Below are positions 7,317 through 15,767 of a stretch of DNA of 64,000 nt, piece by piece. The notes beneath the pieces are model-generated. The model did not search any database. It saw only the letters and a list, made by a program, of their open reading frames with translations, and was not told the DNA's origin. A program made the translations under genes and the position numbers. Every line of letters starts with the position of its first letter. The first letter of the stretch is position 1. This DNA is from RUG11272 sp045226335 (GTDB lineage: Bacteria; Bacillota; Clostridia; Christensenellales; Aristaeellaceae). Location: NCBI GenBank assembly GCA_045226335.1, contig JBGVCH010000037.1, positions 1 to 64,000 of the forward strand, written 5' to 3'.

Positions 7317-7760
7317 TCAGAAGGGGAGTTCGTCACTTTCAACGGCGGTAAAGCCACTGTTCTGCGCGGTGGGGGCTGCGGGGGCGGCGGAATTGGCGAA
7401 GTCATCCGGCGCGGCGCCGCTGTTGCGGCTGCTGGTGAACTCGAAGTCTTCCACCGTCACTTCAAGGGAAACCCGGGTGGTGCCGTCGTTGGCCTGATAG
7501 GTCCTGGCCGAAACGGGGCCGACAACACACACTTTGGTGCCCTTGGTCGCGTACTTGGAGACCACATCCGCCAGGCCGCGCCACGCGGTGCAGCGGAAGA
7601 ACTGAGCGTCATCCTGCTGCTGGCCGTTGTTGTTCTGGCCGCGGCGGCGGCTGTTCACGGCGACGGTGAAGTCGCACACACTCACGGGACCGTTGACCGT
7701 ATTCACACTGCGCAGTTCGGGGTCACGGGTCAAATTGCCGATAATCGTCAGCTTATTCAT
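7317..7760 (-). CDS. ssb: Single-stranded DNA-binding protein
   Basis: 147 residues. The N-terminal OB-fold runs to about residue 108, with 'MNKLTIIGNLTRDPELR', the 'FFRCTAWRGLADVVSKY' strand-helix and 'LEVTVEDFEF'. A Ser/Ala/Pro linker follows and the tail ends DELPF, a conservative variant of the DDIPF tip that recruits replication and repair partners. The gene sits between rpsF and rpsR, the standard Bacillota arrangement, so it should be cotranscribed with them. Confidence 0.97.
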   Translation of the reverse strand: MNKLTIIGNLTRDPELRSVNTVNGPVSVCDFTVAVNSRRRGQNNNGQQQDDAQFFRCTAWRGLADVVSKYATKGTKVCVVGPVSARTYQANDGTTRVSLEVTVEDFEFTSSRNSGAAPDDFANSAAPAAPTAQNSGFTAVESDELPF

Positions 7761-7815
7761 CTCTTCAAATCCTCAACTCTCGTATCAATGATCTTCGGCA
7801 ACATCAGGTTGGGCT

Positions 7816-8247
7816 TTACTCGGCATCCGCGGCGGGCGCTTCTTCGGCGGGAGCCGGAGCGGCTTCGACGGCGGGCGCTTCTTCCACAGCGGGCGCGGGG
7901 GCTTCTTCAGCGGCCACGGGCGCGGGCTTCACGGCGCGGGGCTTGACCTTGGACTGCTTCTCCACCAGCTTGACCGTCAGGTAGCGCAGCACATTGTCAT
8001 TGATGCGCAGGTTGCGCTCGATTTCCTTGGGCGCTTCCGCGGGCGCGGTCATGGTGACCAGCACGTAGTAGCCTTCGGTCTTGTGATCGATCGCGTAGGC
8101 CAGACGGCGCTTTCCCCAAGTCTCATCGACCTTTTCCACTTCACCGCCGTTGGCGGCGATCAGGGAGGAAATCTTTTCGATCAGCTCCTTGCGGGCTGAA
8201 TCCTCCAGCGTGGTGTCGATGATGTAGGTCAGTTCGTACCTATTCAT
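7816..8247 (-). CDS. rpsF: 30S ribosomal protein S6
   Basis: 143 residues. I start at the ATG at 8247 because GGAGGTGAAAGG precedes it; an in-frame extension upstream runs into the leader hairpin. Residues 1-95 are the S6 ferredoxin-like fold (MNRYELTYIIDTTLEDSARK, 'TWGKRRLAYAIDHKTEGYYV', 'RNLRINDNVLRYLTVKL'). The C-terminal ~40 residues are a Pro/Ala/Glu low-complexity tail, an extension of the kind seen in high-GC lineages. First gene of the operon with ssb and rpsR; its leader is a candidate S6:S18 autoregulatory site. Confidence 0.97.
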   Translation of the reverse strand: MNRYELTYIIDTTLEDSARKELIEKISSLIAANGGEVEKVDETWGKRRLAYAIDHKTEGYYVLVTMTAPAEAPKEIERNLRINDNVLRYLTVKLVEKQSKVKPRAVKPAPVAAEEAPAPAVEEAPAVEAAPAPAEEAPAADAE

Positions 8248-8272
8248 TCCTTTCACCTCCTCATGGACTTTT

Positions 8273-8303
8273 GGCGCTGCACCTTGTACCATGCAGCGCA
8301 AGG
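8273..8303 (-). promoter_or_regulatory. rpsF leader hairpin, candidate S6:S18 autoregulatory element
   Basis: On the minus strand the transcript carries GCGCTGCA, a ten-base loop, and TGCAGCGC, placed between the promoter and the rpsF SD. In many bacteria the rpsF leader binds the S6:S18 complex and lowers translation. The stem is certain from the sequence; that it is the same element is inference, because I could not confirm the conserved bulge. Confidence 0.45.
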
Positions 8304-8318
8304 ATGTGCCGATTGAAG

Positions 8319-8346
8319 ATTATAGCAGATTTCCGCAGGAATGCAA
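8319..8346 (-). promoter_or_regulatory. Sigma-A promoter of rpsF-ssb-rpsR
   Basis: Minus strand: TTGCAT, 16 bp, TATAAT. The perfect -10 lies 72 bp before the rpsF ATG, leaving room for the leader hairpin. Confidence 0.8.
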
Positions 8347-8380
8347 GCGCTTTTTTTGTGCTTTTCCTCGTTTTCCGCGT

Positions 8381-8420
8381 AGAAAAGGGGCTGCCCCGCC
8401 AAACTCGGTGAGACAGCCCC
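8381..8420 (-). terminator. Intrinsic terminator after the SH3 protein gene
   Basis: Minus strand: GGGGCTG, a 20-base loop, CAGCCCC, then TTTTCT. It separates the SH3 gene (ends 8435) from the rpsF promoter. Confidence 0.8.
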
Positions 8421-8434
8421 GGAGGTTCGGGCAA

Positions 8435-11137
8435 TCACGGGATGCCCTTGAGGATCTCGTCCAGGTAGCTGCTTGGGATCGCGAAGGCGGTTTCCGTCTG
8501 CGACCCGGTATAGTCCCGGTCCGTGTCAAAGACAAAGTAGCTGACCATGAGCCCTTCATACCGGGGTTCTTCCCAGGCCATGTCTTCCTGCGGGAGCTGG
8601 TCCCCGGAAATGCACCACTCATCCACCAGGATCTGCCATCTGTATTCCGTACTGTTGGGCGCGATATCGCCTACTTTGCCCTTGTACCAGTCATACGAGA
8701 TCTCCAGCAGCCAGCTCTCCTCCGGGCGATACACACAGAGCAGCGCTTCGGTGCCCACCGTCGGCATGTCCGTGTACCACATCCGAAGCAGGACGTACGT
8801 CTCGCCCCGGGAGGCGATCTTGTCGCGGAGCTTCGCGGGGAGGTACGGCTTCGACACCGTCATGGTGTAGTACAGCTCGCCCTCGGTGTAGAACTGGTAG
8901 CGGCCCAGGATGGTGCCCGCCTTGACCTTGTTCACAACGCTTCCGGATAGGTCCAGGAGCGGGATCGTGCCTCTCCCGGTGAAATCGCGCGCCAGGTCCG
9001 GGATGTCAATGTGCTGCCACTGGTCGCTGTAGGCCCGGACCGAAGCCGTCGGTTCCGGGGTCGGCGCGGCGGTGGGCCGCTGCGTGACCGGATCAACGGC
9101 GGAGAGGATCACGACGGATGTCCCCTGCTTCACCCCGGTCAGCTTCTCGGCGCAGTCGCTCCGGATGTAGCCGGTGCGGCCGTTGACACGGACGTTGTAC
9201 CAGACCGCCCCGTCGGCTTTGCGGTCCTCGCCGACGATCGGCCACACGCTGTCCGCCGGAACCTGCGCGACGGCGTTGCCGCCGGGCTGGCTGCGGACCC
9301 AGGTGCTGTTCCGGACCACCCTGATGTAGCCTTTGACCGCGCAGGATTCCTCCACCGTGGTGTACGACTTTTTCCCATTCACGTTCCCGACCGGTCCCTT
9401 TGTGCCGGTCTCCAGCGTGGCGCAGTCGCTCCGGATATAGCCCACGAGGCCGTCGGCATACACGCAGTACCATGTGTATTTGCCGTTCTTCGCCAGATCG
9501 CCGATCACAGGGCAGGCCGTGCCCTTCCGCAGCTTGCCGATGCTCCTGCCCTCCGGGGTCTCCCGGAAGATGACGCTGGTCTTGATGATCTTGACCGTGC
9601 CGAAAACGCTGTAAGGGTTGTCCGCCGGCTTGGCGGTAGCCGTCGGGGTGGGCTGAACCCCGCCCACGGGCCCGACGCAGTCGTCCCGCACATAGCCCCG
9701 GCGGCCGGACGCCGTCTGCACGTAATGCCAGGTGTAGCCCGCGCCGGTCTTTTCCGGTCCGATCACGGAGAGCACCGTCCCCTTCGGGATCTTCTCCAGC
9801 GAACGGCCGTTGGGCTCATAGCGGAGGTTGACGCTGTCCTTGATCGTGACGAGCTGGCCCAGCACACGGACGATCTCCGGGGTGGGGGTAGGCGTGACCT
9901 GGGCCTTGGGCGTGGCGGTGGCGATGGGCCTGCCGTATCGGTCGGTTTCCGTGACGCAGTCGTCCCGCAGATATCCCCGGAGGCCGGAGGACGTCTGCAC
10001 GTAAAACCAGGTGTAGCCCGCGCCGGTCTTTTTCGGCCCGATCACGGAGAGCACCGTATCCATCGGGATCTTGTCCAGCGACCGGCCGTTGGGCTCATGG
10101 CGGAGATTGACGTTGTCCCTGGTGGTGATGACATAGCCCTGCACGGTGACGGGCGCCGGGGTGGGGGTCGGGGTGGTCTGGACCCTGGGCACGGCGGTGG
10201 TCAGCGCCCTCCCGCTGCTGTCGGTCTCCACCACGAAGTCGTCCCGCAGATACCCCTTGCGGCCGGACGCCGTCTGCACGTAATACCAGGTGTGGCCCGC
10301 GCCGCTCTCTGTGGGCCCGATGACCGGAAGCACCGTGTCTTCCGCCACCGTTTCCAGCACGCGGCCGTTGGGGATGGCGCGAAGATTGACGCCGTTCGCG
10401 GTGGTTCTGACATACCCGCGGGCGTTGACGGAGACAGCCGTCGGGGCGGCGGTGATCCGGGCCGTGGGCGTAGCGGTGGCGACGGGCCTGCCGCTGCGGT
10501 CGGTCTCCACCACGAAGTCGTCCCGCAGGTACCCCTTGCGGCCGGACGCCGTCTGCACAGGGTACCACACGTGGCCAGCGCCGCTCTCGGTGGGACCGGT
10601 CACGGGAAGCACCGTATCCTTCGCCACCGTTTCCAGCACGCGGCCGTTGGGGATGGCGCGGAGATTGACGCCGCTCGTGGTGGTTTTGACATAGCCGCGG
10701 GCATTGACGGGAGCGGGCGTGGCGGTCTTGGGCGGCGACTGGGTGGCTTCGCCGGGGAGCGGGGTGCCGTCCAGCGTGCAGCGGGACACGCAGTCTCCCC
10801 GCAGATAGCCGTACTGCGGCCCGGAAGTGGTGTCCAGCCGGACATAGTACCAGTCATAGACCTGGGCGGCGACGGGCTGCGACTGCATCACGCACACCGT
10901 GTGCCGGGGGACCGAGCCGATGACGCGTCCGCCGGGCTCCTCCCGGAGATTGACGTCCCCGTAGATGACGACCACATAGTTCAATCCAGGCGCGGGGGTG
11001 ACGGCCGGCTTGGTATACGTCGGCCTCTGGTCTTCCCCGGCCGCATGAACCGTCCCGCCGCCGGTCAGCGTCAGCGCGGCGAGAATCAGCAGCGCGGCCA
11101 GCGCCGCGCCCGCAGCTCTTCTCCATGGATGGTCCAT
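8435..11137 (-). CDS. Secreted multi-SH3 domain protein (900 aa)
   Basis: A signal peptide (residues ~1-32, ending near VHAA) is followed by seven bacterial SH3-type units. Each opens like 'RGYVKTTTSGVNLRAIPNGR' and closes like 'GRKGYLRDDFV' (roughly residues 50-115, 145-215, 235-305, 330-395, 415-480, 505-570 and 600-660), joined by Thr/Pro linkers with 'TPTPTP'. The last ~190 residues are a separate domain of unknown type containing 'YDWYKGKVGDIAPNSTEYRW'. No catalytic domain or wall-sorting signal is visible. Such SH3 arrays usually bind peptidoglycan or wall polymers. Units 2 and 3 are nearly identical in DNA, a sign of recent duplication or gene conversion. It has its own promoter and terminator. 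SD: GAGGAGG. Confidence 0.8.
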   Translation of the reverse strand: MDHPWRRAAGAALAALLILAALTLTGGGTVHAAGEDQRPTYTKPAVTPAPGLNYVVVIYGDVNLREEPGGRVIGSVPRHTVCVMQSQPVAAQVYDWYYVRLDTTSGPQYGYLRGDCVSRCTLDGTPLPGEATQSPPKTATPAPVNARGYVKTTTSGVNLRAIPNGRVLETVAKDTVLPVTGPTESGAGHVWYPVQTASGRKGYLRDDFVVETDRSGRPVATATPTARITAAPTAVSVNARGYVRTTANGVNLRAIPNGRVLETVAEDTVLPVIGPTESGAGHTWYYVQTASGRKGYLRDDFVVETDSSGRALTTAVPRVQTTPTPTPAPVTVQGYVITTRDNVNLRHEPNGRSLDKIPMDTVLSVIGPKKTGAGYTWFYVQTSSGLRGYLRDDCVTETDRYGRPIATATPKAQVTPTPTPEIVRVLGQLVTIKDSVNLRYEPNGRSLEKIPKGTVLSVIGPEKTGAGYTWHYVQTASGRRGYVRDDCVGPVGGVQPTPTATAKPADNPYSVFGTVKIIKTSVIFRETPEGRSIGKLRKGTACPVIGDLAKNGKYTWYCVYADGLVGYIRSDCATLETGTKGPVGNVNGKKSYTTVEESCAVKGYIRVVRNSTWVRSQPGGNAVAQVPADSVWPIVGEDRKADGAVWYNVRVNGRTGYIRSDCAEKLTGVKQGTSVVILSAVDPVTQRPTAAPTPEPTASVRAYSDQWQHIDIPDLARDFTGRGTIPLLDLSGSVVNKVKAGTILGRYQFYTEGELYYTMTVSKPYLPAKLRDKIASRGETYVLLRMWYTDMPTVGTEALLCVYRPEESWLLEISYDWYKGKVGDIAPNSTEYRWQILVDEWCISGDQLPQEDMAWEEPRYEGLMVSYFVFDTDRDYTGSQTETAFAIPSSYLDEILKGIP
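10190..10730 (-). repeat. Near-identical tandem repeat inside the SH3 gene
   Basis: The stretch around 10201-10440 is almost the same as 10483-10710 (shared runs include GTCGTCCCGCAGATACCCC with one change, CACGCGGCCGTTGGGGATGG and GGCCGGACGCCGTCTGCAC). They encode SH3 units 3 and 2 and could expand or contract by recombination. Confidence 0.85.
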
Positions 11138-11185
11138 AAAAAGGCCTCCTCAGGCAAAGCCGTTTTACAATGATGACATGGATTG

Positions 11186-11213
11186 ATTATACCATGCGCA
11201 CACGCGATGTCAA
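11186..11213 (-). promoter_or_regulatory. Sigma-A promoter of the SH3 protein gene
   Basis: Minus strand: TTGACA, 16 bp, TATAAT with TGG before the -10 (extended -10). Both hexamers match consensus exactly, so expression is probably strong. Confidence 0.85.
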
Positions 11214-11364
11214 CGCCGGATATGTAAATTTTTCGTCCGCCTCTCAGGCTTTCACCGTCCGGTCCGCGCGTCTTTCCCTCTGGTTCCGGCCGCGATCGCA
11301 GCCCCGGCGCCGATTCCACCGCCGTCCGCCCGCCGCAATATCTGTCGAAGCGCCCCCAAAAGCA

Positions 11365-11393
11365 TTGACAAACAAGGGAAAATGGGGTAAACT
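11365..11393 (+). promoter_or_regulatory. Sigma-A promoter of the small membrane protein gene
   Basis: TTGACA, 17 bp, TAAACT, 69 bp before the ATG at 11463. The region between the two divergent promoters holds nothing else recognisable. Confidence 0.75.
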
Positions 11394-11462
11394 TCCCTTT
11401 GATCAAACGCGCATCCATATGTGCGGACAATCGTCTGACTGAATTTGTAAGGAGGTTTTCTC

Positions 11463-11759
11463 ATGGGTATTGCTTCTTTGATCTGCGGCGGCGTCGGCGT
11501 GCTGTTCTGGCTGGTATACAGGATCCTCATTCTTCTCCCCGTTCCCAGCGTCGTAAACAGCATCCTGATTATGCTCGGTGCCCTGACGGCCGCGGCCGGC
11601 CTGATCCTCGGCGTGCTGGACATCCTGCTGAAGAAGAACAAGGACCAGAAGGCCGCGGAAGCCGCCGGCGTTCAGGCGCTTCCCCTTCCCATGAGCACGA
11701 TCCTGATCTCCGTGCTGGGTGTGGTCGTGTCCTTCGTCGCGCTGCTGCTGCTGGTGTAA
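11463..11759 (+). CDS. Small membrane protein, unrecognised (98 aa)
   Basis: The predicted layout is three hydrophobic helices: residues ~3-25, ~31-55 and ~78-97, with a short charged loop 'LLKKNKDQKAAEAAG' between the second and third. AAGGAGG precedes the ATG, and the gene has its own promoter and terminator, so it is a real monocistronic gene. The fold resembles small uncharacterised (DUF-type) membrane proteins found in Clostridia. I cannot assign a function. Confidence 0.7.
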   Translation: MGIASLICGGVGVLFWLVYRILILLPVPSVVNSILIMLGALTAAAGLILGVLDILLKKNKDQKAAEAAGVQALPLPMSTILISVLGVVVSFVALLLLV

Positions 11760-11776
11760 CTCATTTGATGAAACGG

Positions 11777-11805
11777 CCCCGGAGCGTTTCCGGGGTCTTT
11801 TCTTG
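11777..11805 (+). terminator. Intrinsic terminator after the 98-aa membrane protein
   Basis: CCCCGGA, five-base loop, TCCGGGG, then TCTTTTCTT. Downstream (11815-11890) is an A-rich stretch with repeated CGAAAAA(G/C) units and no gene. Confidence 0.85.
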
Positions 11806-11911
11806 TCCCCGTCAAAATGCGGCAGTTCGAAAAAGTCAAAACAAAATCGACGAAAAAACCAAAACAAAAGTGACGAAAAAGTCGAAACGGGACTTGCGAC
11901 GCCCGCGGAAA

Positions 11912-11950
11912 ACCGCAAAACACAAGGCCTGCCGGCGCCGGCAGGCCCTT
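11912..11950 (-). terminator. Intrinsic terminator after the Lgt-like gene
   Basis: A perfect 22 bp palindrome built on GGCCTGCCGGC/GCCGGCAGGCC, followed on the minus strand by TTGTGTTTT. It lies just beyond the stop at 11972. Confidence 0.75.
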
Positions 11951-11971
11951 GGATTCTGTTCATGAAAGCGG

Positions 11972-13261
11972 TCAGAAGATCATCACGCCGGGGCGGCGGA
12001 TCCCTTTCTCGTCCGTGTCCACCGCGGCCAGGACCACGCGCTGCCCTTCGCGGTACTCCTCCTCCCGCAGGGAGCCCAGGACCGCCTCGCCGTGACGGAC
12101 GAGCCAGCCGTCCTCCCGGCCCTTCCGGAATGCGCGCTCCGCGGCGCACACCCAGCCGATCTCGGCCTGGGCCAGGCTGCCCTGCACCGCCTCGGACTTG
12201 ACCTCATGGAGGCGGATGGGCTGACAGCCCGCCCGCAGCGCCTGTTCGTACAGGGACGCCTCGGGGGCCGGGGGCCGTTCCCGGGTCGCCTGCCACAGCA
12301 CCGCCGTGCACAGCACCCCCAGGCAGACCGCCCCGGCGGCGGAGATCAGGAAGCCCGCCGGCAGCGGGATGCCCCGGATCACCTTGCCCTCCATGGCGAA
12401 CTGGAACAGGGTCACGCCGGCGGCCAGGATCAGGAAGCCGGCGCCCGCCAGGATCCGCCCCCAGACGGGCCAGCGGACTTTGATCAGGCTCACCAGGAAC
12501 ACCGCGAAGAGGACGGCGCCGCAGAACACCAGCAGGAAGCTGGCCATCATGAGCATCATGCGCTCGTCCCGGCGGATGCTCTCCCAGACGATCTGCCCGC
12601 AGGCGGTGACGATGACGCCCAGCCCCGCCGCGCGGCCGGCCGGCGCCTGCATGAACTGGGTGCACAGCCCCGCCGTCAGCGCGGTCACGGCGGCGAAGAG
12701 ATTCACCGCGTAGGCGTCCTCCCCGTACAGCCCGGGCCGGACCAGCGGGAAGAACTTCAGGGCTTCCACGCTCGCCTCCAGGCCGGTGCCGTTGTCGGTG
12801 GCCCCCTCGGCAAAGCGCTCAAAGGCCAGCAGAATCAGCAGGCCCGGGAGCACCGTGTCCATCAGCCGGACAAAGCCCTCTTTCGTGATGAGCCGGGTGA
12901 AAAGCCCCGCCAGGGTCACCCCCGCCGCGACGCCCGCCAGCCCGACGCCGCCCCGGTCCAGCCGGAACAGGTACAGGAAGCCGTTCTCCTCCAGGTCCAC
13001 CGTCCCCCAGGGGTTCAGGCAGAACACCAGCCGGCCCAGCAGTACCCCCAGGGGCAGGGCCGTCAAGGCAAACCACAGCACCGCGTTGGCTGAAACGCCG
13101 GTGCGTTTTGTTCTCCGCAGGGCCATCAGCAGGGCCAGCGCGGCGCCCAGCGTCACCAGGACCGAAAACACCGTCACCGGCAGGCCGAAGACCCGGAACA
13201 ACTCGCCCGGCGCGGCCTCCTGTTCCAGAAACTCCTCCGCTTCCTCTTCCCACAGGGGCAT
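11972..13261 (-). CDS. Lgt-like polytopic membrane protein lacking the catalytic histidine
   Basis: 429 residues. I start at ATG 13261 (AGAGGAG eight bases upstream); a GTG three codons earlier is also possible. At least eight hydrophobic helices are visible. The order 'PLGVLLGRLVFCLNPW', 'RLDRGGVGLAGVAAGVTLAG' and 'LMDTVLPGLLILLAFERFAE' follows the prolipoprotein diacylglyceryl transferase (Lgt) fold. The His of the family's SxHGGLIG-type motif is absent (GLAGVAAG), so the usual lipidation reaction is unlikely. The C-terminal ~100 residues are cytoplasmic and of unknown type. It overlaps the phosphodiester glycosidase gene end and is probably cotranscribed with it. The family call is by motif order only. 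Confidence 0.45.
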   Translation of the reverse strand: MPLWEEEAEEFLEQEAAPGELFRVFGLPVTVFSVLVTLGAALALLMALRRTKRTGVSANAVLWFALTALPLGVLLGRLVFCLNPWGTVDLEENGFLYLFRLDRGGVGLAGVAAGVTLAGLFTRLITKEGFVRLMDTVLPGLLILLAFERFAEGATDNGTGLEASVEALKFFPLVRPGLYGEDAYAVNLFAAVTALTAGLCTQFMQAPAGRAAGLGVIVTACGQIVWESIRRDERMMLMMASFLLVFCGAVLFAVFLVSLIKVRWPVWGRILAGAGFLILAAGVTLFQFAMEGKVIRGIPLPAGFLISAAGAVCLGVLCTAVLWQATRERPPAPEASLYEQALRAGCQPIRLHEVKSEAVQGSLAQAEIGWVCAAERAFRKGREDGWLVRHGEAVLGSLREEEYREGQRVVLAAVDTDEKGIRRPGVMIF

Positions 13262-13266
13262 TCCGC

Positions 13267-14241
13267 TCACTCCTCTGCCGACTCCGGCGCCTCATTCTGC
13301 CAGGCGCTGACGAAGAAAATCACGTCTTTGACGTAGCGGTCCGGCCTCGACTTGCTCCCGTTGATCCGAACCAGCTTGTCCTTGACGGGGGACTTGAACA
13401 GCATGGTGGCGCTGGCGCCGCCGTCCAGGTTGAAGGCGATGCGGATCTCCCGCCCGTCCAGCTCTTTCTCGATCTCCCGCAGTAAGTCCACGAATTCGTT
13501 CATCGTAAGGCCGCTGTTCTTCTCGTCATCCGGGCCTTCACAGGTGACGAACAGGTAGGTCAGCGGGTCCAGCTGACAGATGGCCATCCGGGCGCAGCGC
13601 TTGTACAGTCCCAGGTTGTTGTTGTTCAGGGCATCGGTGAAGTCTTCCATCACCCGCTGACCATCGTCGATCAGCAGGGGGCCCATGTTGAAGGTGTTGA
13701 TGATCGTCAGATCCGGATGAGCCTGGGCCCAGGCTTCCAGCTTCTCCTTGCTGGGTTCATGGAGCCCGTGCAGGTCCCCGTTCTGGTCAATGATCAGCAA
13801 ATCCCACCGCTTTTCCAGGTAGCGGGTCTTGTAGGCCTTGCCCTGGCGGATGATGTAGTTCTTCTCGTGGTAGTCGCTGGAAAAATAGTCTCCGTTCACC
13901 GCGAAAACCGCATTGTGGGCTTCGGCGATGTTGACCGCCGTGGCCGTATGGCTGCTGTTTGCCTTCCCCGCAAAGGCAGAACGGATCTGCAGGGGATCCG
14001 CAATGGCCACCACGGCGTAGGTGTAGTTCGCATTATTGTACCGGCCCCGGACGATGTGGATATCCAGGCTGGGGTCGGAGTACTCGTACTCCGAGACATA
14101 ATTGCTGTAATCCACCGGCGGCGCCATCTCCGTCAGGGACAGCCGGATGAAGTCCGCGTAGGCGTAGGGCGCGGGCATCATGACCAGCAGCAGCGCGATG
14201 AGCACCGCGATCGCAAGGGCTTTCCACAACAGTTTCATCAT
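13267..14241 (-). CDS. Phosphodiester glycosidase family protein (NAGPA domain), exported
   Basis: 324 residues. An N-terminal signal or anchor helix (residues ~4-28) precedes a NAGPA-type domain. Its marks are 'AVFAVNGDYFSSDYHEKNYI', 'RWDLLIIDQNGDLHG', 'INTFNMGPLLIDDGQ' and, near the C-terminus, 'IAFNLDGGASATMLF', the family-typical Asp-Gly-Gly turn. Members cleave phosphodiester-linked sugars and in Bacillota often act on wall glycopolymers such as teichoic acid. It is first in a two-gene operon with the Lgt-like protein. A promoter lies at 14283-14311. Confidence 0.8.
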   Translation of the reverse strand: MMKLLWKALAIAVLIALLLVMMPAPYAYADFIRLSLTEMAPPVDYSNYVSEYEYSDPSLDIHIVRGRYNNANYTYAVVAIADPLQIRSAFAGKANSSHTATAVNIAEAHNAVFAVNGDYFSSDYHEKNYIIRQGKAYKTRYLEKRWDLLIIDQNGDLHGLHEPSKEKLEAWAQAHPDLTIINTFNMGPLLIDDGQRVMEDFTDALNNNNLGLYKRCARMAICQLDPLTYLFVTCEGPDDEKNSGLTMNEFVDLLREIEKELDGREIRIAFNLDGGASATMLFKSPVKDKLVRINGSKSRPDRYVKDVIFFVSAWQNEAPESAEE

Positions 14242-14282
14242 GGCGATTCTCCCGTCATTGTTCGTTCCGGCAGGACAAGTGC

Positions 14283-14311
14283 ATCATACCGCAAAAGCAG
14301 CCAATACGCAA
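14283..14311 (-). promoter_or_regulatory. Sigma-A promoter of the phosphodiester glycosidase operon
   Basis: Minus strand: TTGCGT, 17 bp, TATGAT, 42 bp before the ATG. Confidence 0.7.
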
Positions 14312-14340
14312 GAAAAACCATCCCTTTTCGCCCGAAGCGA

Positions 14341-14369
14341 TTGAACCCGGGCCGAAAAGATGGTATGCT
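14341..14369 (+). promoter_or_regulatory. Sigma-A promoter of the MATE gene
   Basis: TTGAAC, 17 bp, TATGCT, 34 bp before the ATG at 14403. It is divergent from the promoter at 14283-14311, about 30 bp away. Confidence 0.65.
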
Positions 14370-14402
14370 GTCCGGGAAACCCACAAGGAAAGCAGGGGCG
14401 GC

Positions 14403-15767
14403 ATGACACAGCGCTCGAAGACCACCACCCGGAGCATGACCGACGGGCCCATCACCCGGCAGATCATCCTCTTTTCCCTGCCGCTGATGGCGGGGAACGC
14501 TTTTCAGATGCTCTACAACATGGTGGACTCCGTGGTGCTGGGGCAGTTCGTCAGCAAGCAGGCCCTGGCGGCGGTGAGCTCCACCACCATGATCGTCAAC
14601 CTGTTCGTGTTCTTCTTCAGCGGCTTTGCCACCGGGGCCACGGTGCTCATCGGGCGGCTCTTCGGCGCGAGGGACATGAAAAACCTGCACCGGGCTGTGG
14701 AGACCTCCATGGCCATGACCTTCATCTGCTGCGGCGTGTTCACCCTGCTGGGGCTGCTGCTGGTGCGGCCCATGCTGGCCATGATGCAGACCCCGGCGGA
14801 CGTGATGGACGACGCCGCGACCTACCTCACGATCTACATGGCGGGCATCTCCGGCCTGCTGATCTACAACATCGGCAGCGGCATCCTCCGGGCGGTGGGG
14901 GACTCAAAGCGGCCGCTGATCTTCCTGGCCCTCACCAGCGTGCTGAACATCGTCCTGGACCTGCTGTTCGTGCTCAGCTTCGGCATGAAGATCGAGGGCG
15001 TCGCGCTGGCCACCGTCATCTCCCAGTTCGTCTCGGCCCTGCTGACCATGACCCTGCTGACCGAGACCACGGACATCTACCGCTTTGTCTGGAAGGACCT
15101 GGCCCTGGACCGCGCCTATTTGCGGGACATCATCCGGGTGGGGCTCCCCGCCGCCGCCCAGTCCACCGTCACCGCCTTCTCCAACGCCTTTGTCCAGTCC
15201 TACATCAACCACTTCGGCAGCGACTGCATGGCCGGCTGGGGCAGCTACAACAAGCTGGACCAGTTCATCATGCTGCCCATGCAGAGCATGGCCATCGCCG
15301 CCACCACCTTCGTCAGCCAGAACATGGGCGCCAAAAAGGAGCGCCGCGCCCACATCGGCACCTGGGCCAGCATCGGCATGACCTTCTGCATCACCGCGGT
15401 CATCGCCGCCGTGCTGGTCATCTTCGCCGAACCGGCCGTTTCCCTGTTCAACAGGGACCCGGAGGTGATCCGCTTCGGCGCGCTGTTCATGCACACCAAC
15501 ACGTTCTTCCTCATGGCCAACTGCGTCAACCATGTGCTGGCGGGCTCCCTGCGGGGGCGCGGGGATTCCGTGGGCCCCATGGCCATCATGCTGATCTCCT
15601 TCGTGGGCATCCGGCAGGTCTATCTCTTCGTGCTCACCCGGTGGATCGTCAACGAGGCGAAGTGGGTGGGCTTCGGCTACCCCATCGGCTGGATGAGCTG
15701 CATGGTGCTGGAGCTCGCCTACTACTATCTTCGTGTCGTCAGGCGTCAGCGTCCGGCAGCGGATTGA
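14403..15767 (+). CDS. MATE family efflux transporter
   Basis: 454 residues with about 12 transmembrane helices arranged as two six-helix halves. Family marks include 'SLPLMAGNAFQMLYNMVDSV' at the start of helix 1, 'VLGQFVSKQALAAVSS' and 'FVFFFSGFATGATVLIGRLF' in the first half, and 'GWGSYNKLDQFIMLPMQSMA' with 'AATTFVSQNMGAKKERRA' in the second. Such proteins export drugs or metabolites using Na+ or H+ gradients; the substrate cannot be told. The last 29 bp overlap the convergent sirtuin gene. Confidence 0.93.
   Translation: MTQRSKTTTRSMTDGPITRQIILFSLPLMAGNAFQMLYNMVDSVVLGQFVSKQALAAVSSTTMIVNLFVFFFSGFATGATVLIGRLFGARDMKNLHRAVETSMAMTFICCGVFTLLGLLLVRPMLAMMQTPADVMDDAATYLTIYMAGISGLLIYNIGSGILRAVGDSKRPLIFLALTSVLNIVLDLLFVLSFGMKIEGVALATVISQFVSALLTMTLLTETTDIYRFVWKDLALDRAYLRDIIRVGLPAAAQSTVTAFSNAFVQSYINHFGSDCMAGWGSYNKLDQFIMLPMQSMAIAATTFVSQNMGAKKERRAHIGTWASIGMTFCITAVIAAVLVIFAEPAVSLFNRDPEVIRFGALFMHTNTFFLMANCVNHVLAGSLRGRGDSVGPMAIMLISFVGIRQVYLFVLTRWIVNEAKWVGFGYPIGWMSCMVLELAYYYLRVVRRQRPAAD

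Noticed and set aside
8435..11137. Regular repeats that at first resembled a CRISPR array or minisatellite
   Set aside because: They are in frame, differ by codon and encode SH3 units; there are no short direct repeats with unique spacers and no cas genes in the window.
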